From assembly GCF_003014595.1 (NCBI RefSeq), contig NZ_PYGK01000001.1, positions 124,001-188,000 on the forward strand: 64,000 nucleotides of DNA, given 5' to 3'. This document shows positions 26,804-35,405 of this stretch, in pieces. This DNA is from Chitinophaga ginsengisoli (GTDB lineage: Bacteria; Bacteroidota; Bacteroidia; Chitinophagales; Chitinophagaceae). The notes beneath the pieces are model-generated. The model was not told the origin of the DNA. It searched no databases and saw only the letters and a list, made by a program, of their open reading frames with translations. The translations under genes and the position numbers were made by a program. Numbering within the stretch: position 1 is the first letter of the stretch; the number at the start of each line of letters is the position of its first letter.

Positions 26804-27238
26804 AGATCAGTTTTTATTGGTTTGTGGAATATTGATGCCTGAATGAATGGGTCTGGCAAGCCTGGCAGCTCGCCAAACGTGGAATACTTAACCCTGCACC
26901 GATTGTCTTCACAACGTGATTAATGTCATCTGCAATAAGTCCTGACTAAAGCTTGATTAAGGCCGTGAATGTTTGTTTCATAACTGGATTTTGACATTAT
27001 CGTAACGTGGTCTCACTGGTTCTCCCTGCAACGGATAGTTTCACAGATGCGGTCGATAAGCCAAAGTAAACCTGCCTGACACAGGTTAACAATTTATATG
27101 ATCGTTATATAGAAAATATTGGGTCAAAAGGTGTTTTCATAAGCGACAATTTATTGATTAACAATTCATTATTAATATATTATCATTATTGATATATAAC
27201 GATAATAACCGGGCTTTCTTATCGTTTAAAGACCTGTT
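26804..27238. other. Promoter region upstream of susC-like gene
   Basis: 435 bases between the DUF6377 gene and susC, both on the minus strand. Very AT-rich. TATTATC (27178-27184) and GATAATA (27201-27207) form a separated dyad that could be a regulator site. I found no clean promoter match and no ORF. Confidence 0.4.
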
Positions 27239-28843
27239 TTAAAGCGCTTTGATGTCCATAAGCCGCTCTTCAAACTCTTCTTTGGGAATAATTGCTTTGT
27301 TCTTGATCTTGGTTTTATAAGTGTAAATAGTATTCACTGAATATTCGAGGATCTGGGCAATTTTTACATTGTCACTGATACCTATCCTTATCAGCGCGAA
27401 AATCCGGAGGTCTGTGTTCAATAGTTCGTTGTCTTTTAACCTGATCCGGTCTTCTTCTTTAAAAAACGAGTTAAAAACTGTTACAAAGTTGGGAAATATT
27501 TTCAGGAAGATGCGATCAAAATTTCTGAACAGTTCATCTCTCTCTTCCTTAAGGTCAATATTATTAACGAGGTACCTGACTTCTGCATATTTATTATCCG
27601 TTAATTTCTGGTCGGCCAGCTTTTTGAACTTCTTGATCTTATCCAGATAGGATGAGTTTATCTGAAAACAATATCCTATATATTCCTCTTTGATCTTATT
27701 GGCCTCCATCAGTTTATAGTTGATCTCCTGCTGTAGTGCATGGGCAGAAGTAATCACCTGCTGAGCCGCCTGTAATTTCTTATACTGCCGGAAAATGATC
27801 ATAGAAAGCCATATCAGTGCCAGCAACAAGAGGGTAGCGATGGCTGAATAAACAAATAACAGCTTTTTCTGCGCTTCTACGGTATTGATCTTTTCCACTT
27901 CAATGATAGGCAGGATGGCACTGACCTGTACCTTTCGCAAACGGGCGCCATAAAAGGAAGCATCTGCCACCGCATATTCTATATATCGGGAAGCATGTTT
28001 AACATCCCGTTCTTTGAACAGCAGCTCCGCCAGGATAAACATGGCGGTTGTCTCCTTGGTACAGGACATGATGTCAGCCATGGCAGCTTTTGTCATCATA
28101 ATGATAGCACTATCCTGCTTACCTATCCGTATATAGATGTTCCCCAGTGAGGAAGTTGCTATTGCCTGCTGGTGCATGGTGATGTCCTGGTGGGCGACAG
28201 TCAGGGTATAATAGTATTTCGCACTGTCCATCATCTGCTTCTTCTGATACATTAAACCATAACTATAGTCATAATTGAATGAATGCGGTTTATATAACAT
28301 CAGTGCAGAGTCAATATAGATATTTCCCTGGCGGGTATAGGCTGGTGCGAAGTAACCATCGCTGCTATAGTCGGACATGTCATAGTAATAACGTCCCTTT
28401 AATGAGTAGTATTCCGCTCTGGCACTATCTGGCAGCACATTGACGTTGACGGTCAGCAGGTAATCACCCGCCTCACGGAACATACCGGAAGAAAGCAACA
28501 CAAACCCCAGCTTAACACCGGCATAATTGATCCGCTGCGAGTCATTCATCTCGCGGGCCAGCTCCTGCAGCTTACGGGCATAAGCGAAAGCTGAATCATA
28601 TTTAAAAACCTTGAACTGTTCATATAACTGCTGACAGATGTCAAACTGCTGCTGCAAAGGCAAATGCCTTGCTGCAGCAAATGTCTGCCTCAGATTGTTG
28701 ATCTGTTTCAGTTTGTCCGCGTCATATATATGTGCATTTTCTATTGTCAGATTCAGCTTATCCAATAAACTATCCCCGACGGGACCGGCGAATGACATTT
28801 TACATGCAACTAACAATAACAAACAAATAAGCTTCGATTTCAT
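27239..28843 (-). CDS. DUF6377-type TPR/membrane transcriptional regulator
   Basis: 534 residues. Signal peptide (MKSKLICLLLLVACKMSFAG), a periplasmic region of TPR-like repeats up to about residue 320, one membrane helix (LFVYSAIATLLLLALIWLSMIIF), a coiled-coil (AQQVITSAHALQQEINYKLM), and a cytoplasmic C-terminal domain ending in a LuxR-like helix-turn-helix (DNVKIAQILEYSVNTIYTYK). This layout is the DUF6377 family, commonly found beside SusC/SusD pairs. The role as a trans-membrane regulator of the SusCD genes is inferred from position. Its start codon overlaps the stop of the WYL gene by 4 bases, so the two are translationally coupled. Confidence 0.8.
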   Translation of the reverse strand: MKSKLICLLLLVACKMSFAGPVGDSLLDKLNLTIENAHIYDADKLKQINNLRQTFAAARHLPLQQQFDICQQLYEQFKVFKYDSAFAYARKLQELAREMNDSQRINYAGVKLGFVLLSSGMFREAGDYLLTVNVNVLPDSARAEYYSLKGRYYYDMSDYSSDGYFAPAYTRQGNIYIDSALMLYKPHSFNYDYSYGLMYQKKQMMDSAKYYYTLTVAHQDITMHQQAIATSSLGNIYIRIGKQDSAIIMMTKAAMADIMSCTKETTAMFILAELLFKERDVKHASRYIEYAVADASFYGARLRKVQVSAILPIIEVEKINTVEAQKKLLFVYSAIATLLLLALIWLSMIIFRQYKKLQAAQQVITSAHALQQEINYKLMEANKIKEEYIGYCFQINSSYLDKIKKFKKLADQKLTDNKYAEVRYLVNNIDLKEERDELFRNFDRIFLKIFPNFVTVFNSFFKEEDRIRLKDNELLNTDLRIFALIRIGISDNVKIAQILEYSVNTIYTYKTKIKNKAIIPKEEFEERLMDIKAL

Positions 28844-29880
28844 TTTTCAGTTTTGTGGAATAGTAGCGGGTCGCTGTAGTTGATCACCCCTTGTTGCATC
28901 TTCTTTTGCATTTTGCCAGCCAGGTTTACCGGCGACAGAACGATCATTCCATCTCCATATCCGAGGATCTCCCTTTCCAGCTCAAAATTCAGTTGAACCT
29001 TCAGGTTAATAATAATGCCATCTTCCCTGGTCTCTATCAGTTCCTGGGAGTGATGCATTGGTTTTGTAAGAATGTATGGCGCATGTTCATGACTGACAAG
29101 TATTTTTACATTCTGGGCCCGCAGATTGGTAGAAACAGTTACGCCTACCACATCCTGATAATACGCGCCGGGATCCAGATCATCATTATCAATATATAAA
29201 GCTGTGTCTAAAAGTTCCAGTTCCTGGATCCTGTCCAGTGCCAGGTGAGTGACTACCATTCCCTTTCCCTTTACCCCCACTGCAAACCACCTGTTCTTAA
29301 ATTCCTTCAGCCACCAGACGTGGTATTCAAAAGAGTTGCTACTCTTTGCACGGAAAGACTGATAGCTAATCTTCACCACTTTTCTTTGTATCACAGACTG
29401 GTACAACAGCTCCAGGTATTCAAGCCCTTTCAGCCGTTCGTTCTTTTCAAAGTCAATCACTGACCGTGTATTGTGGGAGGCGGCATACACATGATCTTCC
29501 AGTTTCTGCACTACCTCATTCAGACTACTGAAATGAGAGAAGCCTTTGAATTGCTTAAGCACTTCTACTGCCTCATTCATACGACTCAGGTCAACATCAT
29601 TCAAAGGAATTTGGGTGATACTATAGTCCGGATCTTCATATGTATAATACTTCTTGTCTACGACAATGATCGGCGCACTATATCCCAGTTTGTCACTCCG
29701 CATAGCCTGCAGGTCCATCTGGATGGCCCGCCGGCTGATTCCCTTTTCAACTCCCTCATATTCATACAAAGCATCCCCCACTGCGTTAATAAGATCCTGT
29801 AATGTCCATTTCCGTAAACGGTTCCGGAGACATGAGTCGATAGTTCTGTAACGGATAAGGGCATTCTTATTAACGGGCAT
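28840..29880 (-). CDS. WYL-domain transcriptional regulator
   Basis: 346 residues. N-terminal winged HTH (LRKWTLQDLINAVGDALYEY, GISRRAIQMDLQAMRSD) and a C-terminal WYL domain (RKVVKISYQSFRAKSSNSFE, WWLKEFKNRWFAVG, HLALDRIQELELLD) followed by a WCX-like tail. WYL proteins often sense nucleic-acid or nucleotide ligands and control defence or repair genes. It is divergent from the tRNA-like RNA and slipin gene and overlaps the DUF6377 gene by 4 bases. The start is set by the ATG at 29880, which is preceded by a fitting promoter whose -33 box lies in a TGCGCA pair. I infer that it controls the RNA/slipin unit. Confidence 0.85.
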   Translation of the reverse strand: MPVNKNALIRYRTIDSCLRNRLRKWTLQDLINAVGDALYEYEGVEKGISRRAIQMDLQAMRSDKLGYSAPIIVVDKKYYTYEDPDYSITQIPLNDVDLSRMNEAVEVLKQFKGFSHFSSLNEVVQKLEDHVYAASHNTRSVIDFEKNERLKGLEYLELLYQSVIQRKVVKISYQSFRAKSSNSFEYHVWWLKEFKNRWFAVGVKGKGMVVTHLALDRIQELELLDTALYIDNDDLDPGAYYQDVVGVTVSTNLRAQNVKILVSHEHAPYILTKPMHHSQELIETREDGIIINLKVQLNFELEREILGYGDGMIVLSPVNLAGKMQKKMQQGVINYSDPLLFHKTEK

Positions 29881-29893
29881 CAGGATATTTTTT

Positions 29894-29936
29894 CAAAAAG
29901 TAAAAAAAATATTCTAATGCGCAAAAAAAGTGCGCA
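29894..29936 (-). promoter_or_regulatory. WYL gene promoter with TGCGCA operator pair
   Basis: On the minus strand, TTTG (29925-29922) precedes by 19 bases TACTTTTTG (29902-29894), close to the -33/-7 consensus with one extra base in the -7 box. The palindrome TGCGCA occurs at 29918-29923 and 29931-29936, seven bases apart, and the first overlaps the -33 box. This looks like an auto-regulatory WYL site that could also act on the divergent RNA promoter. Confidence 0.45.
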
Positions 29937-30078
29937 CATGACTTTCACCTTTGTTTTGTCATCGTTGATGGCACAGTCACAAAAGGCTGCGGCGGACCGG
30001 ATGAGGGTTTCTGAATGGCCCCGTAGTATTGCCACGAATCGCTGGCAATATGCTGCTGCTGCAAGTGTTTGTTACTAC

Positions 30079-30191
30079 TTGGATCTATGGGTCGTGGGTT
30101 CGATTCCCACTCCTCTAAAAAAGGATAGCTCAGGTGGTAGAGCAATAGGCTTAGAACCCTTACAAGGTTCAAACATGGACTGAAAATCCAA
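30079..30191 (+). ncRNA. Circularly permuted tRNA-like non-coding RNA
   Basis: The 3' half of a tRNA comes first: anticodon-stem 3' strand UCUAU (30084-30088), variable loop GGGUC, T stem GUGGG/CCCAC with T loop UUCGAUU (30094-30110), acceptor 3' strand UCCUCUA (30111-30117). After one A, the 5' half follows: acceptor 5' strand AAAAGGA (30119-30125, pairs at five of seven), UA, D stem GCUC/GAGC with loop AGGUGGUA (30128-30143), A26, anticodon-stem 5' strand AUAGG (30145-30149, pairs fully with UCUAU, one wobble). So all tRNA arms form with standard lengths, but the acceptor end is closed and the anticodon end open. UUGGA (30079-30083) with UCCAA (30187-30191) extends that stem, enclosing a GAACC/GGUUC hairpin (30154-30170). 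It lies upstream of the slipin gene in the same sense, as for the tRNA-like RNA reported with Band-7 RNA-repair genes. Confidence 0.7.
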
Positions 30192-30240
30192 CCCTCCAGC
30201 AGATGGCAAAACTGCTTTAACAATTGCCTCTAACTAAAAC

Positions 30241-30458
30241 AGGGTAGCAGCCCGGTGGGAAAGCAAAAGGCTTTCCATTCCATCTGCAACCGCCTTGAAA
30301 AAGGCAGATACCGCTGTTGAACGTGCAACTGCTCTCTGGCCGGGTGCCTGGTTTATCCCTATACCCTGCGTAGCCCACCGGACACTATGGCCGGGAACAT
30401 GTTTCACCGACAACAACTCAAGCCCGCTTCCGCAGGTCACAGAAATGGTAGCTACCCT
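30241..30458 (+). ncRNA. Second structured RNA domain before the slipin gene
   Basis: AGGGTAGC (30241-30248) pairs perfectly with GCTACCCT (30451-30458), closing a 218-base domain. Inside, CCGGTGGG (30252-30259) pairs with CCCACCGG (30374-30381) over 8 bp, AAAGC/GCTTT forms a hairpin at 30260-30274, and GCCTT-GAAA-AAGGC at 30292-30305 is a stem with a GNRA tetraloop. No ORF of convincing quality. It probably belongs to the same transcript as the permuted tRNA-like fold 50 bases upstream, which would make one RNA of roughly 400 bases. A small stem, ACTCC/GGAGT (30470-30483), follows before the slipin gene. I do not recognise the RNA family. Confidence 0.5.
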
Positions 30459-30532
30459 ACAGATACATAACTCCCCCGGGAGTCTATATATATAATTACA
30501 ATTACTAATCCCTAAACCGAAACGATAGATTT

Positions 30533-31639
30533 ATGATAACACGTACAAAAGTAGCAGCATATAACAAGGCCCTGGTGTTCAGAAACAACCGCTACATCAA
30601 GACACTGGAAGAAGGATCTCACTGGGTAAAGTCTGCCGAACAGGTGATGCTTTATGATATGACCAAGCCATTCCAACCTGCTGTTGATCTCAATATTCTA
30701 TTACAGCATACAGACCTCGCTGAAGCCCTGGAAGTGATCACTGTAAAGCAGCAGGAAATTGCCCTGCTGTATGAAAACGGATTGTTCAAGTCTGTATTGA
30801 CTCCGGGAAAGCATGCATACTGGAAGGGTATCGTTGAGTACAGCGTTACTCATATAGACCTTTCAAAGTATGAGATCACCGAGCAGGTGGAACGTGCCAT
30901 CCTGGTAAGACCAGAATTACAGACTTATGTGAGGTTCTACACCGTGGAATCTTATGAAAAGGGACTGTTGTATGTAGACGGAAAGTTCAACAAGGCGCTT
31001 GAACCAGGTATACATTATTTCTGGAAGAACCCTATTGCACTGACAGTGTACAAAACAGATATCCGGCAGCTCCAGATGGAGATCAACGGACAGGAGATCC
31101 TGACAAAGGATAAGGCAAACATCCGTATCAACTTCACCGTACGTTACAATGTAGCGGATATCTACAAGCTGGTGGAAAATAAGGAATATGATAAGCAACT
31201 GTACGTATTACTACAGCTGGCCCTGAGAGAACAGGTAGCAGTGTATACACTGGATGAACTGCTGGACAAAAGAGATGAGATCTCTCCACTGGTCATGAAT
31301 ACAGTGACAGAAAAGGCACTTCACCTTGGGGTGCAGTTGCTGGACTGCGGTATCCGCGACATCATATTGCCAGGCGATGTGAAGGAGATCATGAACCAGG
31401 TGCTGATCGCTGAAAAGAAGGCACAGGCCAACAGCATCATGCGAAGAGAAGAAACGGCAAGTACCCGTAGCCTGTTGAATACAGCCAAGTTGATGGAAGA
31501 AAATGAAATGCTGTTCAAGCTGAAGGAGATGGAATATGTAGAGAAGATAGCAGACAAGATCAGCAACATTACGCTAAGCGGTGGTGGAGACATCGTCGGA
31601 CAGCTGAAGCAGATATTCGTACCAGCCAAGAAGGGATGA
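30533..31639 (+). CDS. Slipin-like SPFH/Band-7 protein
   Basis: 368 residues. The central part is an SPFH domain: LRILVRP-like VERAILVRPELQTYVRFYTV, GLLYVDGKFNKALEPGIHYFW, TKDKANIRINFTVRYNVADI and REQVAVYTLDELLDKRDEIS, then VQLLDCGIRDIILPGDVKEI and a helical QANSIMRREETASTRSLLNT coiled-coil tail. The first 120 residues carry a second, divergent copy of the GLxxxGKhAYW motif (NGLFKSVLTPGKHAYWKG). No strong membrane helix is visible, so it may be soluble or peripheral. SPFH proteins form large oligomeric scaffolds; this subgroup is reported next to tRNA-like RNAs and nucleotidyltransferases in predicted RNA-repair loci. Here the structured RNA lies directly upstream on the same strand. Confidence 0.82.
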   Translation: MITRTKVAAYNKALVFRNNRYIKTLEEGSHWVKSAEQVMLYDMTKPFQPAVDLNILLQHTDLAEALEVITVKQQEIALLYENGLFKSVLTPGKHAYWKGIVEYSVTHIDLSKYEITEQVERAILVRPELQTYVRFYTVESYEKGLLYVDGKFNKALEPGIHYFWKNPIALTVYKTDIRQLQMEINGQEILTKDKANIRINFTVRYNVADIYKLVENKEYDKQLYVLLQLALREQVAVYTLDELLDKRDEISPLVMNTVTEKALHLGVQLLDCGIRDIILPGDVKEIMNQVLIAEKKAQANSIMRREETASTRSLLNTAKLMEENEMLFKLKEMEYVEKIADKISNITLSGGGDIVGQLKQIFVPAKKG

Positions 31640-31720
31640 TAAAAGGTCATCCCTTCTTCATTTATAAAACCCCTGTTTTCAGGGATGCTATTATCTCCTG
31701 ATCAGCGCTATTTTTAACGC

Positions 31721-32239
31721 ATGCTCAAATACAGCATCACCATCTTTATTGTAATTGCCACTGCCATATGCAGTTATTTCCTATTTGCTTACAAATTGGA
31801 TACTATCGTGCTGTATGATCGTACAGCAGCCTATACATCAATTACCCCTTACCTTTCTGCAGTACCGGAGTTTCTTATCAAGGGCGATAACGAGCTTAAT
31901 GTGGTACTTAACTTTGAAGACATCAGGGATACTGTTTACCTTCATAATCTTGAGATAAATCTTTCTCCTGCCAATGCCACTCCGCTCATGCCTGTCGCTG
32001 TCAGGAATGATGTACGGCAATGTGCCGCGCACTCTTACGAGGAACTCCCCTGCAAGGCCAAAATGCTGCAGCCATTGACCGAGGATCAACATATTACCTT
32101 CACTTTCAATACCAGTCATACACACACAAAACGCTACCTGGTGACTATTAAGGGAGATATTGAAGCGGGTGCTTACAGATCTTCGTTCCGTAAGCAAATA
32201 AGGATCCAGGAAAAGGCATTGTTCCTGGAGCGTAATTAA
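31721..32239 (+). CDS. Membrane-anchored hypothetical protein
   Basis: 172 residues. One N-terminal hydrophobic segment (YSITIFIVIATAICSYFLFA) acts as anchor or uncleaved signal; the rest is predicted beta-rich and extracytoplasmic (NELNVVLNFEDIRDTVYLHN, HITFTFNTSHTHTKRYLVTI), with two cysteines (QCAAHSYEELPC) that could form a disulfide. It lies 81 bases after the slipin gene, on the same strand. No family recognised. Confidence 0.6.
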   Translation: MLKYSITIFIVIATAICSYFLFAYKLDTIVLYDRTAAYTSITPYLSAVPEFLIKGDNELNVVLNFEDIRDTVYLHNLEINLSPANATPLMPVAVRNDVRQCAAHSYEELPCKAKMLQPLTEDQHITFTFNTSHTHTKRYLVTIKGDIEAGAYRSSFRKQIRIQEKALFLERN

Positions 32240-32333
32240 TTACTAGTTTTAGCAGCCCCCCCTGGCTGCTCGTTGCATCAGAAATATCTAATCATTTCTC
32301 TTTCCCACCAGCTCAGCCTAACCTCAGTAAGGA

Positions 32334-33050
32334 CTAATTATGCAATAATTCCGACCACTGCAATGATGCGGGCAATTCCTGGTTACTGAATTCTATGTGA
32401 ATCACCCGCCGCTTATGATTGTTGGTTGTTCTGCTGGATGCGTGCAACAATAGCGGGCGCATAATCATTATCCCCCCTTTACTCACATTACATGATACCT
32501 CCGTTTCCTTAGACCAATCAATTGTCTCAGGACGATAAATGCCCTTGCGATGAGAACCAGGGATAACTCTTAAAGCGCCGTTATGCTCATCGGTATCATC
32601 GAGGTGGATGCGGACGGTGAAATTATTTTCTAATATTCTTAATGGTGGCTGTACAGCATATTGCTGTTGCTTTACCGTCCAGGGGCCAAATCCGGGAACA
32701 TCGGCTTTATCCTTTACAGAGATGGTAAGGTCTTGGTGATAGGATACAAACCAGTTGGAATCACCGGGCTTATCAAAATAGATGGATTTTACCACCTGGT
32801 AGCCCTCACCGAAAAGCTCATTGAGCTTTGCCATCAACGTAGGTGTAATGATAGCGGGAACCGCATCAGGTAATTCCCTTAGAAATTGCCTGATAGCAAA
32901 CAGATCTTTCGTCTTTCGGAAGGTTGCTTTAGAACTGTCTGCCTGCTGAATGAGTGCAATCAGTGAGTCTACTTCCCTGTCAGTAAAAACATTCTCTATT
33001 ACTGTAAATCCATTCGCAGCTATTTCCTGCTGGTACATACTTCCGCTCAT
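32334..33050 (-). CDS. Phytanoyl-CoA dioxygenase (PhyH) family protein
   Basis: 238 residues. Double-stranded beta-helix of the 2-oxoglutarate/Fe(II) oxygenases: the iron-binding HxD is in SYHQDLTISV, the distal His is in PLLLHASSRTTNNHKRRV, followed by the Arg that holds 2-oxoglutarate (RRVIHIEFS). ALRVIPGSHRKGIY is the usual strand before it. The family hydroxylates small molecules or halogenates; substrate unknown. It stands between the slipin and nucleotidyltransferase genes on the minus strand with no visible link to either and may be a bystander. Confidence 0.8.
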   Translation of the reverse strand: MSGSMYQQEIAANGFTVIENVFTDREVDSLIALIQQADSSKATFRKTKDLFAIRQFLRELPDAVPAIITPTLMAKLNELFGEGYQVVKSIYFDKPGDSNWFVSYHQDLTISVKDKADVPGFGPWTVKQQQYAVQPPLRILENNFTVRIHLDDTDEHNGALRVIPGSHRKGIYRPETIDWSKETEVSCNVSKGGIMIMRPLLLHASSRTTNNHKRRVIHIEFSNQELPASLQWSELLHN

Positions 33051-33332
33051 ATATGCTATTTGTAGAATCGTTCTCTTATATTTAAGAGAATAGTTTCTGC
33101 CCTATTAATATTGGGTGTTTCCGGTAATCATACGAAAATAAACGTATCAGTTACAGACACTCTCATTTCCCATACAATTTTAACCTACCCTGTTTAATAT
33201 CAAGTCCACCTCAAGTCCACATTAAATCCATACCAGAGGCACCATAAAGCCCAGTATAGTACTAAGAAAGCACTATCTTTCCCCTACAACACCACACCTG
33301 CACTACCTCACTGCTAAAATAACATCACTCTC

Positions 33333-34409
33333 TCATCTATCCTGTTTATAAAACTGCTCCCGTATGTTTACAAGAATAGCTTCCGCTTTATTGACATCCG
33401 GTGTTTCCGGCAGGCCAGAACGTTCGTACAGATCATCCATTTTCTCCAGCTTTTCATCTACCATTTTCAGAAGGTCATCGTATTCAAACTCGCCGCTTTT
33501 GATCCTCAACAGAAACTCCCTATCCTTTCTTTGTACAATCACTTTCCGTTCCACTGCTATTTCTTCTGCCATACTTAACAGGCGGAAAGTATGCATCATA
33601 TTCTTGGCATCGTAGTTCTTACCATGGGTCATAGTGTTCTGATACCTGGTATCGTTACGCTTTTCCACCCATTCCCAGTATTCAAGATATTCCCGGCAAT
33701 AGACAGAATAACCATCCTTATTGAAATTCATAACAGCGAGATGAGAAATACCTGTAGGAATTGAACTTAGCTGTACATCGTTGGCGGCTTCGCCGGATGC
33801 AATGCCTTTGAGGAAGCTATTATCTGTTATCTGGTGTTGATGGAATAACAAATAAACATCCCTGAAATGAGGTACCTGCGTCAGGCCGCAATCTTTCTGA
33901 GAATAGCCCTGGCTATCCAGCCATTGCTGAAGGGGAACACTGCCATTACCGGCAATGATATAACAGAAATCCAGTACAGATTTACGCTTTTCATCTACCG
34001 GACGATGTATTTTCTTATTCAGACCTTTTGCTTTCTTTATCTGGGAAGCCGCGTAACCGGCGAAAGTATCTTTACATAATTTCGACAGGAAGTCTTCCGG
34101 TTTGATCTGCTCCATTAGGGGATGGCGGAACAATACACAATCGGCCGGAGTGCTCAGGAGTTCGATAATGTTAGGATTATTCTTACTCAACAGATCTATA
34201 AATCTGCCTATTTCAAAATAGACCTCATCATTCGTACTGTTGGCAATCTGCGGGGTATAGGTCAATCCATACAATTCCCTTGGCGGCAACACAAAGATCC
34301 CCTTAATATCTGTATCAGAAGCAGGAGAGTGTAAGTGTTGCGCCCTGCTGCCGCTGATACATTTCAGCAGCAGGTGTCGGGTGCTGGATTGCAATTCTTC
34401 TAAAGTCAT
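33333..34409 (-). CDS. COG3541-type nucleotidyltransferase (RlaP-like), second copy
   Basis: 358 residues. N-terminal polymerase-beta-type nucleotidyltransferase fold: KCISGSRAQHLHSPASDTDI followed by KGIFVLPPRELYGL gives the GS motif and the D-x-D metal ligands (SDTDIKG). The middle has KKAKGLNKKIHRPVDEKRKS and the C-terminal half is helical. It starts inside the stop of the preceding nucleotidyltransferase gene (4-base ATGA overlap), so the two are translated together. The family is associated with RNA ligases in predicted RNA-repair operons, where it may add nucleotides to broken ends. The two copies are divergent, so they may have different RNA targets or form a heterodimer (inference). 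Confidence 0.75.
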   Translation of the reverse strand: MTLEELQSSTRHLLLKCISGSRAQHLHSPASDTDIKGIFVLPPRELYGLTYTPQIANSTNDEVYFEIGRFIDLLSKNNPNIIELLSTPADCVLFRHPLMEQIKPEDFLSKLCKDTFAGYAASQIKKAKGLNKKIHRPVDEKRKSVLDFCYIIAGNGSVPLQQWLDSQGYSQKDCGLTQVPHFRDVYLLFHQHQITDNSFLKGIASGEAANDVQLSSIPTGISHLAVMNFNKDGYSVYCREYLEYWEWVEKRNDTRYQNTMTHGKNYDAKNMMHTFRLLSMAEEIAVERKVIVQRKDREFLLRIKSGEFEYDDLLKMVDEKLEKMDDLYERSGLPETPDVNKAEAILVNIREQFYKQDR

Positions 34410-35164
34410 TGGGCATTAATATATTTTCTGAACAGGATATTCAGTTCAGTGGTGTTATGTTGTACTGCCGGCAGGAGTGATGCCTGTTCCTTACAGTAAG
34501 TGATCGTCTTTTCAATCCAATCCTGCAGCAGTGGTACCGGTGTGATGGTCGTTTTCTCATCAGATACTTTTTTCCGTTCCAGCAGATCATCCGTAGCTGC
34601 ATGCCACTCCTTATCTTCAATCAGCGTTCTCAACTCATCAAATGTAATAGGTGGCACAGCCTTCTTCTTAATGATCCACAAGGCAGCTAATATAGGCCGT
34701 AATGCATAGAAGTACTTTTTGATCCTCACCTGTTCTCCCTGCAAATCATGTTCAAAGGTATTCCTTGCCATGGAAATATAATGATGACAACCGGCACGCC
34801 CGGAAAAATATTTCCCGGCCAGCTGCAACAATTCACTTTTGAAATTACCCTGCTCTTTATATACAATTGGTGATTGCAGCCATTCGTATAAAGGCGGATT
34901 TGATTTCAGGAAGAGTTGTAATACTTTTCGTATATCCCATCCACTTATATCCAGCACCTCGTTTACAGGCAATTCTATCACGTCTTTTCTCTCTTCAATA
35001 CTGAGATAATTATCGGCAGGTTGCGCGTAAATAAATCGTACATCATAATCACTATCTGGCGATGCGAAGCCCCAGGAACGGCTTCCGGACTCACAGGCAT
35101 AGAGTATCTTTACATTCTTTTCCTCCTCTAGAGTTAGCAATTTCTCAGTGATAATATTCTTCAT
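34406..35164 (-). CDS. COG3541/RlaP-type nucleotidyltransferase
   Basis: 252 residues. Clear family hallmarks: ILYACESGSRSWGFASPDSD then YDVRFIYAQP, giving GS and DSDYD metal-binding aspartates of the polymerase-beta fold. SGWDIRKVLQLFLKSNPPLYEW and GCHHYISMARNT follow, then KKYFYALRPILAALWI, all characteristic of the YcgL/RlaP family (RNA repair pathway DNA polymerase beta family). It is the first gene of a two-gene minus-strand operon. No RNA ligase accompanies it in this window. Divergent from the small-ORF/tRNA transcript that begins near 35260. Confidence 0.85.
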   Translation of the reverse strand: MKNIITEKLLTLEEEKNVKILYACESGSRSWGFASPDSDYDVRFIYAQPADNYLSIEERKDVIELPVNEVLDISGWDIRKVLQLFLKSNPPLYEWLQSPIVYKEQGNFKSELLQLAGKYFSGRAGCHHYISMARNTFEHDLQGEQVRIKKYFYALRPILAALWIIKKKAVPPITFDELRTLIEDKEWHAATDDLLERKKVSDEKTTITPVPLLQDWIEKTITYCKEQASLLPAVQHNTTELNILFRKYINAQ

Positions 35165-35221
35165 GGTATATAGGGTTATAATTCAACGTAACACAAAATT
35201 CATAAAAAAAACTATTTCAGA

Positions 35222-35254
35222 TTTGTTATTATCGGAAAAATAGTTTCATCTTTG
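35222..35254 (+). promoter_or_regulatory. Promoter of the small-ORF/tRNA cluster
   Basis: TTTG (35222-35225), 21 bases, then CATCTTTG (35247-35254), one mismatch from TAnnTTTG. Transcription would begin near 35261, about 23 bases before the first small ORF. Confidence 0.5.
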
Positions 35255-35283
35255 CATCGCAAAACAAAAATACAAACAATATC

Positions 35284-35376
35284 ATGTTACGCATACAGCT
35301 ACATTCAAAACCACAAAGTTTCATTTGCCTGACAGAGGGCTATGATACTTGCGGGGCATGTTATGCTACAGAATAG
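35284..35376 (+). CDS. 30-residue small ORF, possible leader peptide
   Basis: ATG 35284 to TAG 35376, peptide MLRIQLHSKPQSFICLTEGY then DTCGACYATE, placed right after a promoter and 30 bases before a strong terminator. The segment CTTGCGGGGC inside its 3' part (35348-35357) is exactly complementary to the 5' arm of that terminator, so it could act as an anti-terminator. The second to sixth codons include TTA, ATA and CTA, and the eleventh is CAA. This looks like an attenuation leader rather than a functional protein, but a small secreted or toxic peptide (three Cys) cannot be excluded. Confidence 0.4.
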   Translation: MLRIQLHSKPQSFICLTEGYDTCGACYATE

Positions 35377-35405
35377 TTGATAATAACTGATTCAATATAA
35401 CACAG

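Noticed and set aside
30118..30191. Ordinary tRNA starting at 30119
   Set aside because: The 5' half is good but no 3' half follows; the matching T arm and acceptor strand lie upstream, so a standard tRNA cannot form.
29945..30440. Three ORFs of 68-92 codons across the slipin upstream region
   Set aside because: They overlap the paired RNA segments on both strands; the RNA structure explains the sequence better.
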